Shown here piece by piece: positions 30,406 through 40,126 of a DNA stretch of 64,000 bases (its first letter is position 1; the number at the start of each line of letters is the position of its first letter). A program made the position numbers and the translations under genes. The notes under the pieces are model-generated. The model saw nothing but the letters and a program-made list of their open reading frames with translations. It was not told the origin of the DNA and did not search any database. The stretch comes from Gemmatimonadota bacterium (GTDB lineage Bacteria > Latescibacterota > UBA2968): assembly GCA_002727195.1 (NCBI GenBank), contig PBWH01000006.1, positions 487,381-551,380 on the forward strand, in the 5' to 3' direction.

Positions 30406-31512
30406 GTGCAGATCGAGATTCAGGATAGTCTAAGGACGTGGTTCGCGAGCTGGTCCACGACCCAGCTAGGGCTGGCCTTTCTGTTCCTCCTCGGCGGGTT
30501 CGTCGCGCGGTGGCTGATCATCGGCCTCCTCCGTCGGTTTGTGAGCAAGATCGCGAGCCGCAGCCAGACGGACATCGATGACCGGATTGCGACGGCGATT
30601 CAGCCGCCGGCAGGATGGTCGGTCGTGGTCATCGGTATCTACCTGGCGGTGGAGGCATTTGTCCCGCCCCAGCCGGTACGGGAACTGATGAACCAGTTCG
30701 TTCTGCTCTCTGTAAGCCTGCTCCTGAGTTGGTTGATGTTCCGGATGGTGGACGTGTTGACGGATCTCCTCCACAGATGGGCGATGCGTACGGACTCCAC
30801 GCTCGACGATCAGCTGGTTCCGCTCGTGTCGAGAGCGGGGAAAGTAGCGGTGGGGATTCTGGCGGCCCTGATGGTCCTGCAGAATCTGGGCTACTCGATT
30901 TCGGGGATTATCGCCGGTCTGGGTGTCGGAGGATTGGCGGTCGCGCTGGCTGCCCAGAAAACCCTATCCGACCTGTTCGGGTCGATCATGCTGCTTGTCG
31001 ACCGGCCGTTTACGATCGGCGACTGGGTCAAGTCCCCAGATGGGAACGTCGAAGGGGTGGTCGAGGAGATCGGCTTTCGGTCGACGCGTATCCGCACGTT
31101 CGAGAAGACGTTGATCAACGTGCCGAACAGTCGCCTCGCCGACTTCATCATCGACAACCAGGATCGGCGGCCGATTCGGCGGGTCTGGGTTACGGTCGGA
31201 CTGACCTACGATACGACGGCCGCTCAGATGTCCGACGCTGTTGCGGCGATTCGCAAGCTGCTGACGGAACACGAAGGGGTCGACCAGGATTTCTTCCTCG
31301 TTCGGTTCACTGACTTCGGCGATAGCTCGCTCGACATCATGGTCTACTACTTCACGAAGTCGATCGTCTGGGACGAATATCTCGCTGTGAGGGAAGATGT
31401 GAACCTAAAGATTATGACGGCTTTTGAAGGCCTGGGACTTCAGATCGCTTTCCCGACGACGACCGTTCACCTCGCGAAGGACGAGATTCCAGGGGTTCCG
31501 GACCAGCCTTGA
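30406..31512 (+). CDS. MscS family mechanosensitive ion channel
   Basis: GLGVGGLAVALAAQKTLSDLFGSIMLLVDRPFTIGDWVK, VPNSRLADFIIDN; GTG start. Confidence 0.93.
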   Translation: MQIEIQDSLRTWFASWSTTQLGLAFLFLLGGFVARWLIIGLLRRFVSKIASRSQTDIDDRIATAIQPPAGWSVVVIGIYLAVEAFVPPQPVRELMNQFVLLSVSLLLSWLMFRMVDVLTDLLHRWAMRTDSTLDDQLVPLVSRAGKVAVGILAALMVLQNLGYSISGIIAGLGVGGLAVALAAQKTLSDLFGSIMLLVDRPFTIGDWVKSPDGNVEGVVEEIGFRSTRIRTFEKTLINVPNSRLADFIIDNQDRRPIRRVWVTVGLTYDTTAAQMSDAVAAIRKLLTEHEGVDQDFFLVRFTDFGDSSLDIMVYYFTKSIVWDEYLAVREDVNLKIMTAFEGLGLQIAFPTTTVHLAKDEIPGVPDQP

Positions 31513-31526
31513 TAAGGGCAAAGGGT

Positions 31527-31555
31527 TTGACACCCGTTTCAGGATCGTCCATATT
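31527..31555 (+). promoter_or_regulatory. sigma70-like promoter
   Basis: TTGACA (31527) - 17 bp - CATATT (31550). Confidence 0.55.
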
Positions 31556-31609
31556 TCTTGGTATTTAACAGGTTATACGCGGCAACTTCAGTAATTGCGA
31601 GGACACGCG

Positions 31610-32404
31610 ATGGTGTGGTGGCGCAAGGGTCTGCGTCGGGGAGAAGAGCAAATGCAGGATATTTCTAGAATCCTGAACAACTGGGAATTCAACGCCGAGG
31701 ATATCTGCGCGCGCAAGATTGTTGGTCAGGACGGCCGGGAGAAGCTACAAGTTCGCGTCGACCTCGGTATGCTCCAGATGGATCTAGATGGCCGTCCCGA
31801 CGGAACACGCCCACACGGCAAGACATCATTGCTGCATCACTTCCAGAAGAAGATCCGAAAGCACGAAGCCGGGTCGCAGGATGCCTTCGTGCTTGTTGAT
31901 GAAGATTGCGACCGGCTCGGGCAGGAAAGCCTTCAGTACTACCATCGCTACGTCTGCCTGCTCCGCCTCGGGGACTACGATCGTGTGATCGAGGATACGC
32001 TCCATAACCTCGCCATTTTCGACCTCGTCAGCGCGTATTCCACGAGCGACGAACAGAAGCTTCTGTTCGAGCAGTATCGGCCGTATGTGACGATGATCAA
32101 CACCCGGGCACGCGGAGAACTCAGACTGCTTGAAGAGGACTACGACGGCGCGCTGGACATCGTGAACACGGGCATCCGTGAGATTGAGGACATGCTCGAG
32201 GCATTCGAAGAGTTCGAGTCTGCCGATGAGAGTGGAGAGATCTACGCACTCCAGACGTGGCGTGACGAGATCGGCCGCAACCGTCCGATCACGTTGAAGC
32301 AACGTCTCGCGCAACAGCTTCAAGAGGCCATCGCCGAAGAGAAGTACGAGAGGGCGGCTACCCTCCGCGACCGGCTCGACGGTCTCGAGAAGAATCGTTT
32401 CTAG
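31610..32404 (+). CDS. UvrB/UvrC-motif protein
   Basis: C-terminal LKQRLAQQLQEAIAEEKYERAATLRDRLDGLE; SD GAGGA 7 nt before ATG 31610. Confidence 0.75.
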   Translation: MVWWRKGLRRGEEQMQDISRILNNWEFNAEDICARKIVGQDGREKLQVRVDLGMLQMDLDGRPDGTRPHGKTSLLHHFQKKIRKHEAGSQDAFVLVDEDCDRLGQESLQYYHRYVCLLRLGDYDRVIEDTLHNLAIFDLVSAYSTSDEQKLLFEQYRPYVTMINTRARGELRLLEEDYDGALDIVNTGIREIEDMLEAFEEFESADESGEIYALQTWRDEIGRNRPITLKQRLAQQLQEAIAEEKYERAATLRDRLDGLEKNRF

Positions 32405-32411
32405 CCTGCCG

Positions 32412-33380
32412 GTGCCCGCGCACCTCGACGAGGGTATCTCGGTCGTCATCGCCAACTGGAACGGTGGCGGCCATATCCTGGATTGTCTTTCGTCGCTGTA
32501 TGAGCAGTCTCGAAGACCCGACGAGATCGTAATCGTCGATAACGGGTCGATCGACGGCTCTCCCTTCCTGGTCCGCCAGAAATTCCCCGCCGCCAAGCTG
32601 CTGACACGTCCCCTGAACGAGGGGTTCTGTGTCGGCTACAACCGCGCGATCGCCGCTTCACGCCACCCGTTCGTGCTGATTCTGAACAGCGATGTGTTTC
32701 TTGACCCATCGTTCCTGGCGAAAGCCCTGGTTGCCGCGAAAGAGGACGATAGGATCGGATGGGTGTGTGGGCGTGTGCGGGGAATGCGAGAGGGGCAGCC
32801 GGACTTTAGCGGCTGCTATCTGAGGCGGCGGATCGCTCTGGCCAGCGGGGAAGGTACGACAACCGGAGACGTGTTCGCCGGAAGTGGCGCCACGATTTTC
32901 TGTCGCCGAACGATGCTCGATGATCTGGCCATCCACGGAGAGGTCTACGACGAGGCCTACTTCGCCTACATAGAAGATCTGGACCTCGCCTGGCGAGCGC
33001 AGTTGAGGGGGTGGCGTTGCGTTTACAGAGATGAGATATCCTGCCGGCACATCGGAAGTGCTTCACAGGGTGGTCGGGTCCGTGTGCTCGATAAGAGCGT
33101 TCTCTTTCTGACGCATATCCTGAAGAATCGGTACCTGACGCTGATAAAGAACGCCACACCCGGGATCGCCGTGAGGTTCTTTGCGCCGTTTGTCCTGGGA
33201 GAACTCGCAATCTGGATGGCGCTCATCACGAGGCATCCTGGCCGTGCTCGCGCGATCCCGTCTGCGATCGCGGGCGCAGTGCGCCTGATCCCACAGACCC
33301 TGAAGAAGCGCCGACACGTGATGCGGAGGCGGACTACAAGCGACCGGCATCTTCTGGGGTTGACGCGAGGTATCTGGTGA
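32412..33380 (+). CDS. family 2 glycosyltransferase (rhamnosyltransferase-like)
   Basis: ISVVIANWNGGGHILDCLSSL, IVIVDNGSIDGS, LNSDVF motifs; GTG start. Confidence 0.9.
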   Translation: MPAHLDEGISVVIANWNGGGHILDCLSSLYEQSRRPDEIVIVDNGSIDGSPFLVRQKFPAAKLLTRPLNEGFCVGYNRAIAASRHPFVLILNSDVFLDPSFLAKALVAAKEDDRIGWVCGRVRGMREGQPDFSGCYLRRRIALASGEGTTTGDVFAGSGATIFCRRTMLDDLAIHGEVYDEAYFAYIEDLDLAWRAQLRGWRCVYRDEISCRHIGSASQGGRVRVLDKSVLFLTHILKNRYLTLIKNATPGIAVRFFAPFVLGELAIWMALITRHPGRARAIPSAIAGAVRLIPQTLKKRRHVMRRRTTSDRHLLGLTRGIW

Positions 33381-34216
33381 TCGGTGTCATCGGGATCGGT
33401 CGAGCGGTCGGCCATTATGTGATTCGGGAACTGCTGGATGCCGGTGAGTCGGTCACCCTCCTTTATCGGGATCCGGATAGGGGCGCGCACGGATTCGGGG
33501 ATTCAATTCAGGTCGATCGGTGCGACCTGACCGGCCCGAACGTCGATCTCCCCTTGCTGGATTGCATCGTCAGTCTGGCCCCCATCCAGGCTGTGCGCGA
33601 TGAGATCGCCCTCAGCGAACGTGCGGGGGGGGATCGCGTCATTTTCTTCAGTTCGGCCCTGAGACACTCACGAGCCGGATTGACCGATGTGGAGGCGCGG
33701 GTTGCTGGGTTGAAGGCAGTGGAATCGTCAGACTTCGAGTGGACGATCCTGCGGCCGACCACGATCTACGGTCCCGGTGATCGGAACGTTTCGTCTCTGC
33801 GGGATCGAATCACGAAGCATCGAATTCTTTCGACCGTTGGGTCAGGCGAACGATTTGTGCAGCCGGTTTTCGCCGGTGATGTCGCCTATGTCGTATCCGC
33901 CTCGGTCTCACGTGAGTCGGCAAAGTGCCGGAGCTTCGATCTCGGGGAGCCAGAGCCAACGACCTACACAAACATGGTTGAGAAAATTGCTGATGCAGTC
34001 GGCCGGACCCCCCTGAAGGTCTACGTCCCCGTGAGCGTCGCCCTCGGGATATCCCGGGTTCTACGTCGGCTCAAACCGAACTCCGCTCTTACGGCCGACC
34101 GTATCCAACGCACGTCAGAGGATCGGCACGTCGACATCGACGAGGCTCGAGAAGCGCTTGGTTTCCATCCACGCCCCCTAGACGAGGGGCGTGGTCGTCT
34201 GGTCGTAGACGCGTGA
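33377..34216 (+). CDS. NAD(P)-dependent epimerase/dehydratase-like (atypical SDR)
   Basis: IGVIGIGRAVGHYVIRELLDAGESVTLLYRD, RPTTIYGPGDRNV; GTGA overlap with the GT2 gene. Confidence 0.85.
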   Translation: MIGVIGIGRAVGHYVIRELLDAGESVTLLYRDPDRGAHGFGDSIQVDRCDLTGPNVDLPLLDCIVSLAPIQAVRDEIALSERAGGDRVIFFSSALRHSRAGLTDVEARVAGLKAVESSDFEWTILRPTTIYGPGDRNVSSLRDRITKHRILSTVGSGERFVQPVFAGDVAYVVSASVSRESAKCRSFDLGEPEPTTYTNMVEKIADAVGRTPLKVYVPVSVALGISRVLRRLKPNSALTADRIQRTSEDRHVDIDEAREALGFHPRPLDEGRGRLVVDA

Positions 34217-35184
34217 GCTACCTGCCTCTCATTGCGGGGTTCGTGACCGCGATTCTGGCGACCCGCTTGCTGGTTTCGATCGCTCCACGGCTCGGTTTCG
34301 TCGACGTTCCAAACGAAAGGAGTATGCACGTCCTTCCAGTGCCGACTATCGGCGGGATGGGGCTCCTGTTCGGGGTCTGGGTGGCGTTGATGCTCTACCC
34401 ATTCCTCGATCGACCGCTGGCGCTTTCGTTAGGTGTCTTCCTCTCAGGCGTCGTCCTCTCGGTTCTCGTAATCGACGAACGACACGCGCTACCGTGGCGG
34501 ACGAAGCTCCTGGTCCAGGTCGCTGCCACCGTGACGCTTCTGGTTGTCACGCGTGACGTCTACCCCTCTCTGTTTGCTGCGGTGCCTTTGGCCATCCTGC
34601 TCTATACTCAGAATCTCTACAACTTTCTGGATGGACTGGATGGGCTGAGCGGGCTGGTCGGCTGTATGGCCGGCGCGATCGGTTTCTCGCTGTTCTCTGC
34701 AGTCGACGGTGACCTGGCCGCGCTGAGCTTGATCGCCGGGGCCGCATCTCTGGGGTTCGTCATCTGGAATGTGCCGCCTGCTCGCATTTTTATGGGTGAC
34801 GTCGGTGCACACTACCTTGGCCTGATTTTTGGGTGGATTGCTCTCGTCGGCACCCGACACGGGATTCCCGTCTACATTGGCCTTCTTCCCATCGGAGCAT
34901 TCATGTTCGATGGGACGTACACCCTCATTCGGAGACTCACCCGTGGGGATAACGTGACGCAAGCACACAGATACCATCTGTATCAACGCTTGCACCGGAG
35001 TGGTTGTTCGGCAGTTGCCGTCGACAGTCTGTATGTGTTGTGGACGGCAAGTTTCGGTGCGCTGGCGATGGCCTGGCGATCGGGGTCCTACGTTTGGCCC
35101 TCGACCGCTCTTGTGCTTGTCGCGAGTCTGGCGGTCACAATTGTGACAGAGGTCAGGTGGTCGCGGATGGATGAGTATCATTAA
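34213..35184 (+). CDS. MraY/WecA-like undecaprenyl-phosphate sugar-1-phosphate transferase
   Basis: VDVPNERSMHVLPVPTIGGMGLL, NLYNFLDGLDGLSG, FMGDVGAHYLGL. Confidence 0.92.
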   Translation: MSYLPLIAGFVTAILATRLLVSIAPRLGFVDVPNERSMHVLPVPTIGGMGLLFGVWVALMLYPFLDRPLALSLGVFLSGVVLSVLVIDERHALPWRTKLLVQVAATVTLLVVTRDVYPSLFAAVPLAILLYTQNLYNFLDGLDGLSGLVGCMAGAIGFSLFSAVDGDLAALSLIAGAASLGFVIWNVPPARIFMGDVGAHYLGLIFGWIALVGTRHGIPVYIGLLPIGAFMFDGTYTLIRRLTRGDNVTQAHRYHLYQRLHRSGCSAVAVDSLYVLWTASFGALAMAWRSGSYVWPSTALVLVASLAVTIVTEVRWSRMDEYH

Positions 35185-36437
35185 TGTCGCTCTCATTTCC
35201 CTACGTCGTTTCTCACCGACACCTCAAATCGATTCGACGCCAGGCCCGTCAACGTGTGTCCGTCATCGCCGGGATCACGGGAATCGCGATCGGCGTCGCG
35301 TCGTTGATCATTGCCATCTCGGTGATGAACGGGTATGCGACGGTGGTGAAGGACCGCCTCCTTGGCGTGAACGCGCATATCACGGTTCGCCGTGCCTACA
35401 GTGAGCCCTTCCTCGAGTCCGGTGACCTGGTAGACCGCATCCGTCGCGTCGACGGGGTGACCGGCGCTGCACGATTCGCTCAGGCGGAAGGCTTTCTGTT
35501 GAGCAAGACACGGGACGGTCGTCTGCGACGGGCGGGGTGTATGGCCCGTGGGGTGACGGAACAGGGAGTAGGCGGTACGACGGTCCTGGCCGACAGAATC
35601 ATAGAGGGATCACTCTCTTTGGGAGAGATCGAGCCCGGGGTGTTTGGCGCGGCGATTGGTCGACGGCTTGCCGAGAAACTGCAGGCGCAACGGGGCGAGG
35701 AAATCCACCTGTCCACACTCCCGAAGGAGTTGCTGATGGGTGGTCTTCCCCCCTTACGCCGATACGTCTTGACTGGTATCTTCGCCACGGGATACTACGA
35801 GTTCGATGCGAACCTCGTTCTGGTTCCGTTACGCGCGCTGCAGCGCGACATGGGGATGGGGCCGATGGTCAGTGGGATCCGCGTGAAGCTTGAGGACCCT
35901 TTCGCGGTCGAGGAGATTTCCACGGCACTGACCGAAGAGATCGCAGCAGACTATCCCGGTCTATTCACGACCTCCTGGATCTACGAGCACGGGAATCTGT
36001 ATGTCTGGATCCGGATGCAGACCTGGTTCAGCGGGATCGCTTTGAGCTTGATCGTGATTGTGGCGGCGTTCAACGTGATCAGCATTATGACGATGTCAGT
36101 GATTGACCGACGAGCCGAGATCGGCATACTCAAAGCGATGGGGACGACCCGGGGCCAGATCGGTCGAATCTTCTCGATTGAGGGACTCATCATCGGATGC
36201 GCAGGTGTCCTTCTCGGGAACACGCTCGCCGTCGGTCTCTGTTGGATCCAGTCTCGATATGAGTTGATCCGCCTGAGGGGTGACGTCTATCTGATCGATG
36301 CATTGCCTGTCGAGATGGCCGTCACTGATTTCGCTGCCGTGTCCGCAGGCGCTCTTTTGCTATGCTACCTGTTTACTCGGTTGCCTGCGAACGATGCGGG
36401 TGCTCAGGATCCGGCCGAGGCGATTCGAGCGACATGA
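35184..36437 (+). CDS. LolC/LolE-type lipoprotein-releasing ABC transporter permease (FtsX fold)
   Basis: GIAIGVASLIIAISVMNGYATVVKDRLLGVNAHITV, RRAEIGILKAMGTTRGQIGRIF. Confidence 0.88.
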   Translation: MSLSFPYVVSHRHLKSIRRQARQRVSVIAGITGIAIGVASLIIAISVMNGYATVVKDRLLGVNAHITVRRAYSEPFLESGDLVDRIRRVDGVTGAARFAQAEGFLLSKTRDGRLRRAGCMARGVTEQGVGGTTVLADRIIEGSLSLGEIEPGVFGAAIGRRLAEKLQAQRGEEIHLSTLPKELLMGGLPPLRRYVLTGIFATGYYEFDANLVLVPLRALQRDMGMGPMVSGIRVKLEDPFAVEEISTALTEEIAADYPGLFTTSWIYEHGNLYVWIRMQTWFSGIALSLIVIVAAFNVISIMTMSVIDRRAEIGILKAMGTTRGQIGRIFSIEGLIIGCAGVLLGNTLAVGLCWIQSRYELIRLRGDVYLIDALPVEMAVTDFAAVSAGALLLCYLFTRLPANDAGAQDPAEAIRAT

Positions 36438-37681
36438 GTGTCGAACAGTATATCGCGCGACGCCACGTGCAGGCGATCCGGAAGCGGAGACGGGTCTCGC
36501 TGACCTCGCGAATCGCGAGTTTGGGAATCGGCATTGGCGTCGCTTCTCTGATCGTCGTGTTGTCGGTGATGAATGGGTTCTCGGGCTTGCTCTGGGAACG
36601 CTTGCTCTCGCTCAGCCCCCACGTGACCGTGGAGCCCGTTTCCGAACCGGACGTGGAGTGGTCCGATGAGTTCCTTGTCTCCATCCTGGCCACGCCTGGC
36701 GTATCGGGTGCTGCCGGGTATATCGAATCTCAGGGATACCTGTTTCGCCGGGTCCATGGTGGGGGATCCAATCAGACGGGTGTCTCAATTCTGGCGATCG
36801 ATCAGGAGCGGCTGGCGGAGACCAGCGAGATCGGAGCCTACCTGTGGGCGGGCCAAGTCGACCTGAGCGTGCAGGATAGCACCAGCCGATTCGCGCAATA
36901 CGGGATTGTGATCGGGAGTTACCTGGCTGACCGGTTGGGGGCCGTTCTCGGCTCCAGAGTCCGTTTGGGGTTTCCGCCTTCCGAACTCGGTACCGGACAG
37001 ACCCCGCCCATGCGTCGCTACGTGGTGACCGGGATCTTCAACACGGGGTATGCCGAATTCGACACCGGGACCACGTTGATATCGCTGGCCGCAGCGCAGC
37101 GGGATCTTCGGATGCCGGGGCGGGTACAGGGATATCGGTTGCATCTGGATGAGGCCCTGGATGCGAGAGGGCTTTCGGACACGATTTCAGGTTCGCTGCC
37201 CGACGACCTGAAGGCCGTTCCGTGGATGGCCCGCCACTCGAACCTCTACGCGTCGATCCAGCTCGAGAAGTGGTCGTTCTACCTGGGGCTGACGCTCGTC
37301 GTGGTGATCGCCGGTTTCAACATCGTGAGCATCCTGTCGATGACAGTCTCGGAACGGAGGCGCGACATCGGGATCCTGAAAGCGATGGGAATGACCGAAC
37401 GACGGATCGCGAAAGTGTTCTCGCTGACGGGCGTCCGGATCGGTCTGTCGGGCATCATCGTCGGTTCCGTTCTGGGGGTAGCGCTGTGTTTGGTCCAGAT
37501 CCTGTTCGAGCCGCTCAAGCTTCCCGGCAACGTGTTTATCGTTAGTGCGCTCCCTGTGGAACTTCGCATATGGGACCTCGTGGTCATCTGCGGTGTCGCT
37601 TTGTTGCTCTGCAGAGTGTTTGCGACGATTCCTGCCCGTGACGCCGCTCGGCTGAGTCCTGTGGACGCTATTCGGAGGTGA
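36434..37681 (+). CDS. second LolC/LolE-type ABC transporter permease
   Basis: GIGVASLIVVLSVMNGFSGLLWERLLSLSPHVTV, RRRDIGILKAMGMTERRIAKVF; ATGA overlap. Confidence 0.88.
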   Translation: MSVEQYIARRHVQAIRKRRRVSLTSRIASLGIGIGVASLIVVLSVMNGFSGLLWERLLSLSPHVTVEPVSEPDVEWSDEFLVSILATPGVSGAAGYIESQGYLFRRVHGGGSNQTGVSILAIDQERLAETSEIGAYLWAGQVDLSVQDSTSRFAQYGIVIGSYLADRLGAVLGSRVRLGFPPSELGTGQTPPMRRYVVTGIFNTGYAEFDTGTTLISLAAAQRDLRMPGRVQGYRLHLDEALDARGLSDTISGSLPDDLKAVPWMARHSNLYASIQLEKWSFYLGLTLVVVIAGFNIVSILSMTVSERRRDIGILKAMGMTERRIAKVFSLTGVRIGLSGIIVGSVLGVALCLVQILFEPLKLPGNVFIVSALPVELRIWDLVVICGVALLLCRVFATIPARDAARLSPVDAIRR

Positions 37682-37723
37682 ACGTGTCACGTAACACGCG
37701 TTGGGTATCCGGGTAGTTGTTAC

Positions 37724-40126
37724 GTGGCTCGTCTTTCCTTCTCTATAAGGCTCGCGATGGCAGCCCTGGTGATACTGGTGGGCTTCGCGGTTGCTGAAGG
37801 TCAGCCTGCCAGCCCCATCAATGTCCTGCTGATCACGGTCGATACGTTTCGCGCGGATCGATTGAGCGGCTACGGACACGATCGGCTGACCAGCCCGTCT
37901 CTCGACGCGCTGGCCGCCGACGGCGCGCTCTTTGAGCAAGCGTTCTCTTCCTCCTCCTGGACTACCCCAGGGCTGATGTCCGTTCTGACCGGACAATCGG
38001 CTCCCTCGCACGGCGTAGACGTGCGTGGAAAGAGTCTGCGTCCTGGTAGCCCTACCTTTGCGACCGAACTGGCCAAAGCCGGCTACGTCACCCCGGATAT
38101 CCTGTATCTGTCTTCGATCCCCAATTTCCAAAATATCGGGCTGACGGAGACCTACGAGGAACGGGACAAGCATCTGCCCAACGGCGATGAGGTGCTGTTC
38201 AAGGCGCTCGAGGCGTATCAGGACAGCACGTTTTTTCTCTACTATCACTACCGAAATCTTCACTTGCCCTATAACCCGTCCCCACCATACGACACCTTGT
38301 ATACCGAACCGGGATTCGATCTTGATGGCTTCGTTCGGAAACGTGTGGACGTGGTGCGGGAGAATGTGACCATTCCGGTTGGGACTGTCACGTTTGCGGG
38401 ATCTGATTCGGCCTGGATCTACGGGTTGTATGACGGTCAGATCAAGCAGATGGATGAAACGTTCTTCAAGCCGCTGGTCGCACATCTAAAGACGCTCGAT
38501 TTATATGAGCGCACGATGATCATCGTTACGGCTGATCACGGAGAGGAACTCCTCGAGCACGGGTTTATCGGGCATCCGTCTACCTCCTTCAAAGGGGCGG
38601 CATACGACGAACTGATTCGGCAGCCCATGATGATGACCTGTCCGCCTCTGATTCAGCCGATCCGGTTGAGTCAGCAGGTACAGAATGTGGACATACTGCC
38701 TACGGCGCTCGAACTCCTGGGCTTGCCGATACCGGAGACCGTCGAAGGCAGGAGTCTCGTGCCTCTGCTCAAAGGTGGGAGGCTTCCGGATCGGCCGGTC
38801 TTCACGGAGACCACGCAGGGCGGATACCAGTCGACACCTGCGATGATGAGGGTCAGGGTCCGCGCGCACCGGGAGCCTCCCTGGAAACTGATCCATACGC
38901 TGGGTCCGGGCATCGATCGCTACGAGCTGTATCACCTCGAGCAAGACCCTGGGGAACTCAGGGATGTCTCCGCGGCTCACCCTGAGGTTCTGTCTAGAAT
39001 GCGGCAGACGTTACACGCGTGGGCGGTCAGCACTGCTCGTGAGGTGGAATCACCCATCCCTGATGGCGCGGCAGTCCATACGGGGCCGATCCGGGTTGCC
39101 TATCCTGCGGATGGAGACACGCTCCGGTATGTGGATGCGGAGATGACGGTCGATCTCAGGTGGACGGGAACCGACAATGCAGCGTATGCGGTGGACTACG
39201 ATGTCGGGGAGGGTAACTATTCGCTCGACGGTCGAATCCCGGTGATCGGTCTGGTCTCTTCGCACGGTCCGTTTACGGAAGAGATGTGGAACATGCTGAC
39301 CCTCTACAACCCCTATGCCTTCAGGATCGTGGCGGAGGAGAGTGGTGCGGCCAGCGATTGGGTTCGGTTCACGATTTCCCCCACATCCGCTGACGTTCGG
39401 CCGAACCTGAGCGTCAGGATGGCGACTGTGGGGGCACACGTCCTGAGTGAGGCGAGGATCCTGGTTTCGGGGCTGTGGATGCTGCTCGGTGTTGCCGTGG
39501 AGGCGGCAGGAGGGCACCTACCCTCGGACGTGATGGGATGGGGGCTCGTGGTTGTCCTGCTGGGAGCGGCCGTCTTTCCGCCTGTCTTCAGACGGCTCGG
39601 GACGCCGAGGGCTTCTGCGTGGGGGCTGGTGGTGCTCTATTCGGGGCTGATCTACTCGACGCTTTCCCTGGTTCCGGAACTCTGGGGACTCGCGTTCCGG
39701 CTCACACTGGGCCGAATCGATCTGGCAGCCACCTTACTGGGTATCGGAGCCGCTGTGTGGGTTGCAATCCGAATCGTCAAGCGTCGCCTGGGGTGGCAGC
39801 GTCTCGCCGCCGTCGCCGTGCTTGGTTGCGTCTATGCCTACCTGATCCTGTGGCTCAGCCAATCACCGGCGGAGCGATTCCATCTCGCGGAATACGGTCT
39901 GCTCAGCTTCCTCACCTACAGGGCGGCCAGGCTTGATCTGGACAGGACCCGTTCTGTGGTGGTTGGACTTGTGACAGCCTCGTTGATCGGAGCGGGCGAC
40001 GAGTGCATTCAGTGGGCGCTGCCCAACCGTGTCTTCGAGTGGAAGGACATCTGGCTGAACGTCGGGTCGAGTGCGCTCGGAATGGTTCTGGTCCTGTTGC
40101 TCGTGGAGGAGACGGATCGTGCGTAG
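37724..40126 (+). CDS. alkaline-phosphatase-superfamily (sulfatase-fold) hydrolase with C-terminal VanZ-like membrane domain
   Basis: NVLLITVDTFRADRLSGYG, SSWTTPGLMSVLTGQ, TADHGEELLEHG; C-terminal TMs and FHLAEYGLLSFLTYRA...DECIQWALPNRVFEWKDIWLNVGSSALG. Confidence 0.85.
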   Translation: MARLSFSIRLAMAALVILVGFAVAEGQPASPINVLLITVDTFRADRLSGYGHDRLTSPSLDALAADGALFEQAFSSSSWTTPGLMSVLTGQSAPSHGVDVRGKSLRPGSPTFATELAKAGYVTPDILYLSSIPNFQNIGLTETYEERDKHLPNGDEVLFKALEAYQDSTFFLYYHYRNLHLPYNPSPPYDTLYTEPGFDLDGFVRKRVDVVRENVTIPVGTVTFAGSDSAWIYGLYDGQIKQMDETFFKPLVAHLKTLDLYERTMIIVTADHGEELLEHGFIGHPSTSFKGAAYDELIRQPMMMTCPPLIQPIRLSQQVQNVDILPTALELLGLPIPETVEGRSLVPLLKGGRLPDRPVFTETTQGGYQSTPAMMRVRVRAHREPPWKLIHTLGPGIDRYELYHLEQDPGELRDVSAAHPEVLSRMRQTLHAWAVSTAREVESPIPDGAAVHTGPIRVAYPADGDTLRYVDAEMTVDLRWTGTDNAAYAVDYDVGEGNYSLDGRIPVIGLVSSHGPFTEEMWNMLTLYNPYAFRIVAEESGAASDWVRFTISPTSADVRPNLSVRMATVGAHVLSEARILVSGLWMLLGVAVEAAGGHLPSDVMGWGLVVVLLGAAVFPPVFRRLGTPRASAWGLVVLYSGLIYSTLSLVPELWGLAFRLTLGRIDLAATLLGIGAAVWVAIRIVKRRLGWQRLAAVAVLGCVYAYLILWLSQSPAERFHLAEYGLLSFLTYRAARLDLDRTRSVVVGLVTASLIGAGDECIQWALPNRVFEWKDIWLNVGSSALGMVLVLLLVEETDRA

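Noticed and set aside
37187-38485. 432-aa minus-strand ORF, His/Arg/Asp rich
   Set aside because: Antisense shadow across the second permease and the sulfatase-fold gene; composition typical of opposite-strand GC-rich frames.
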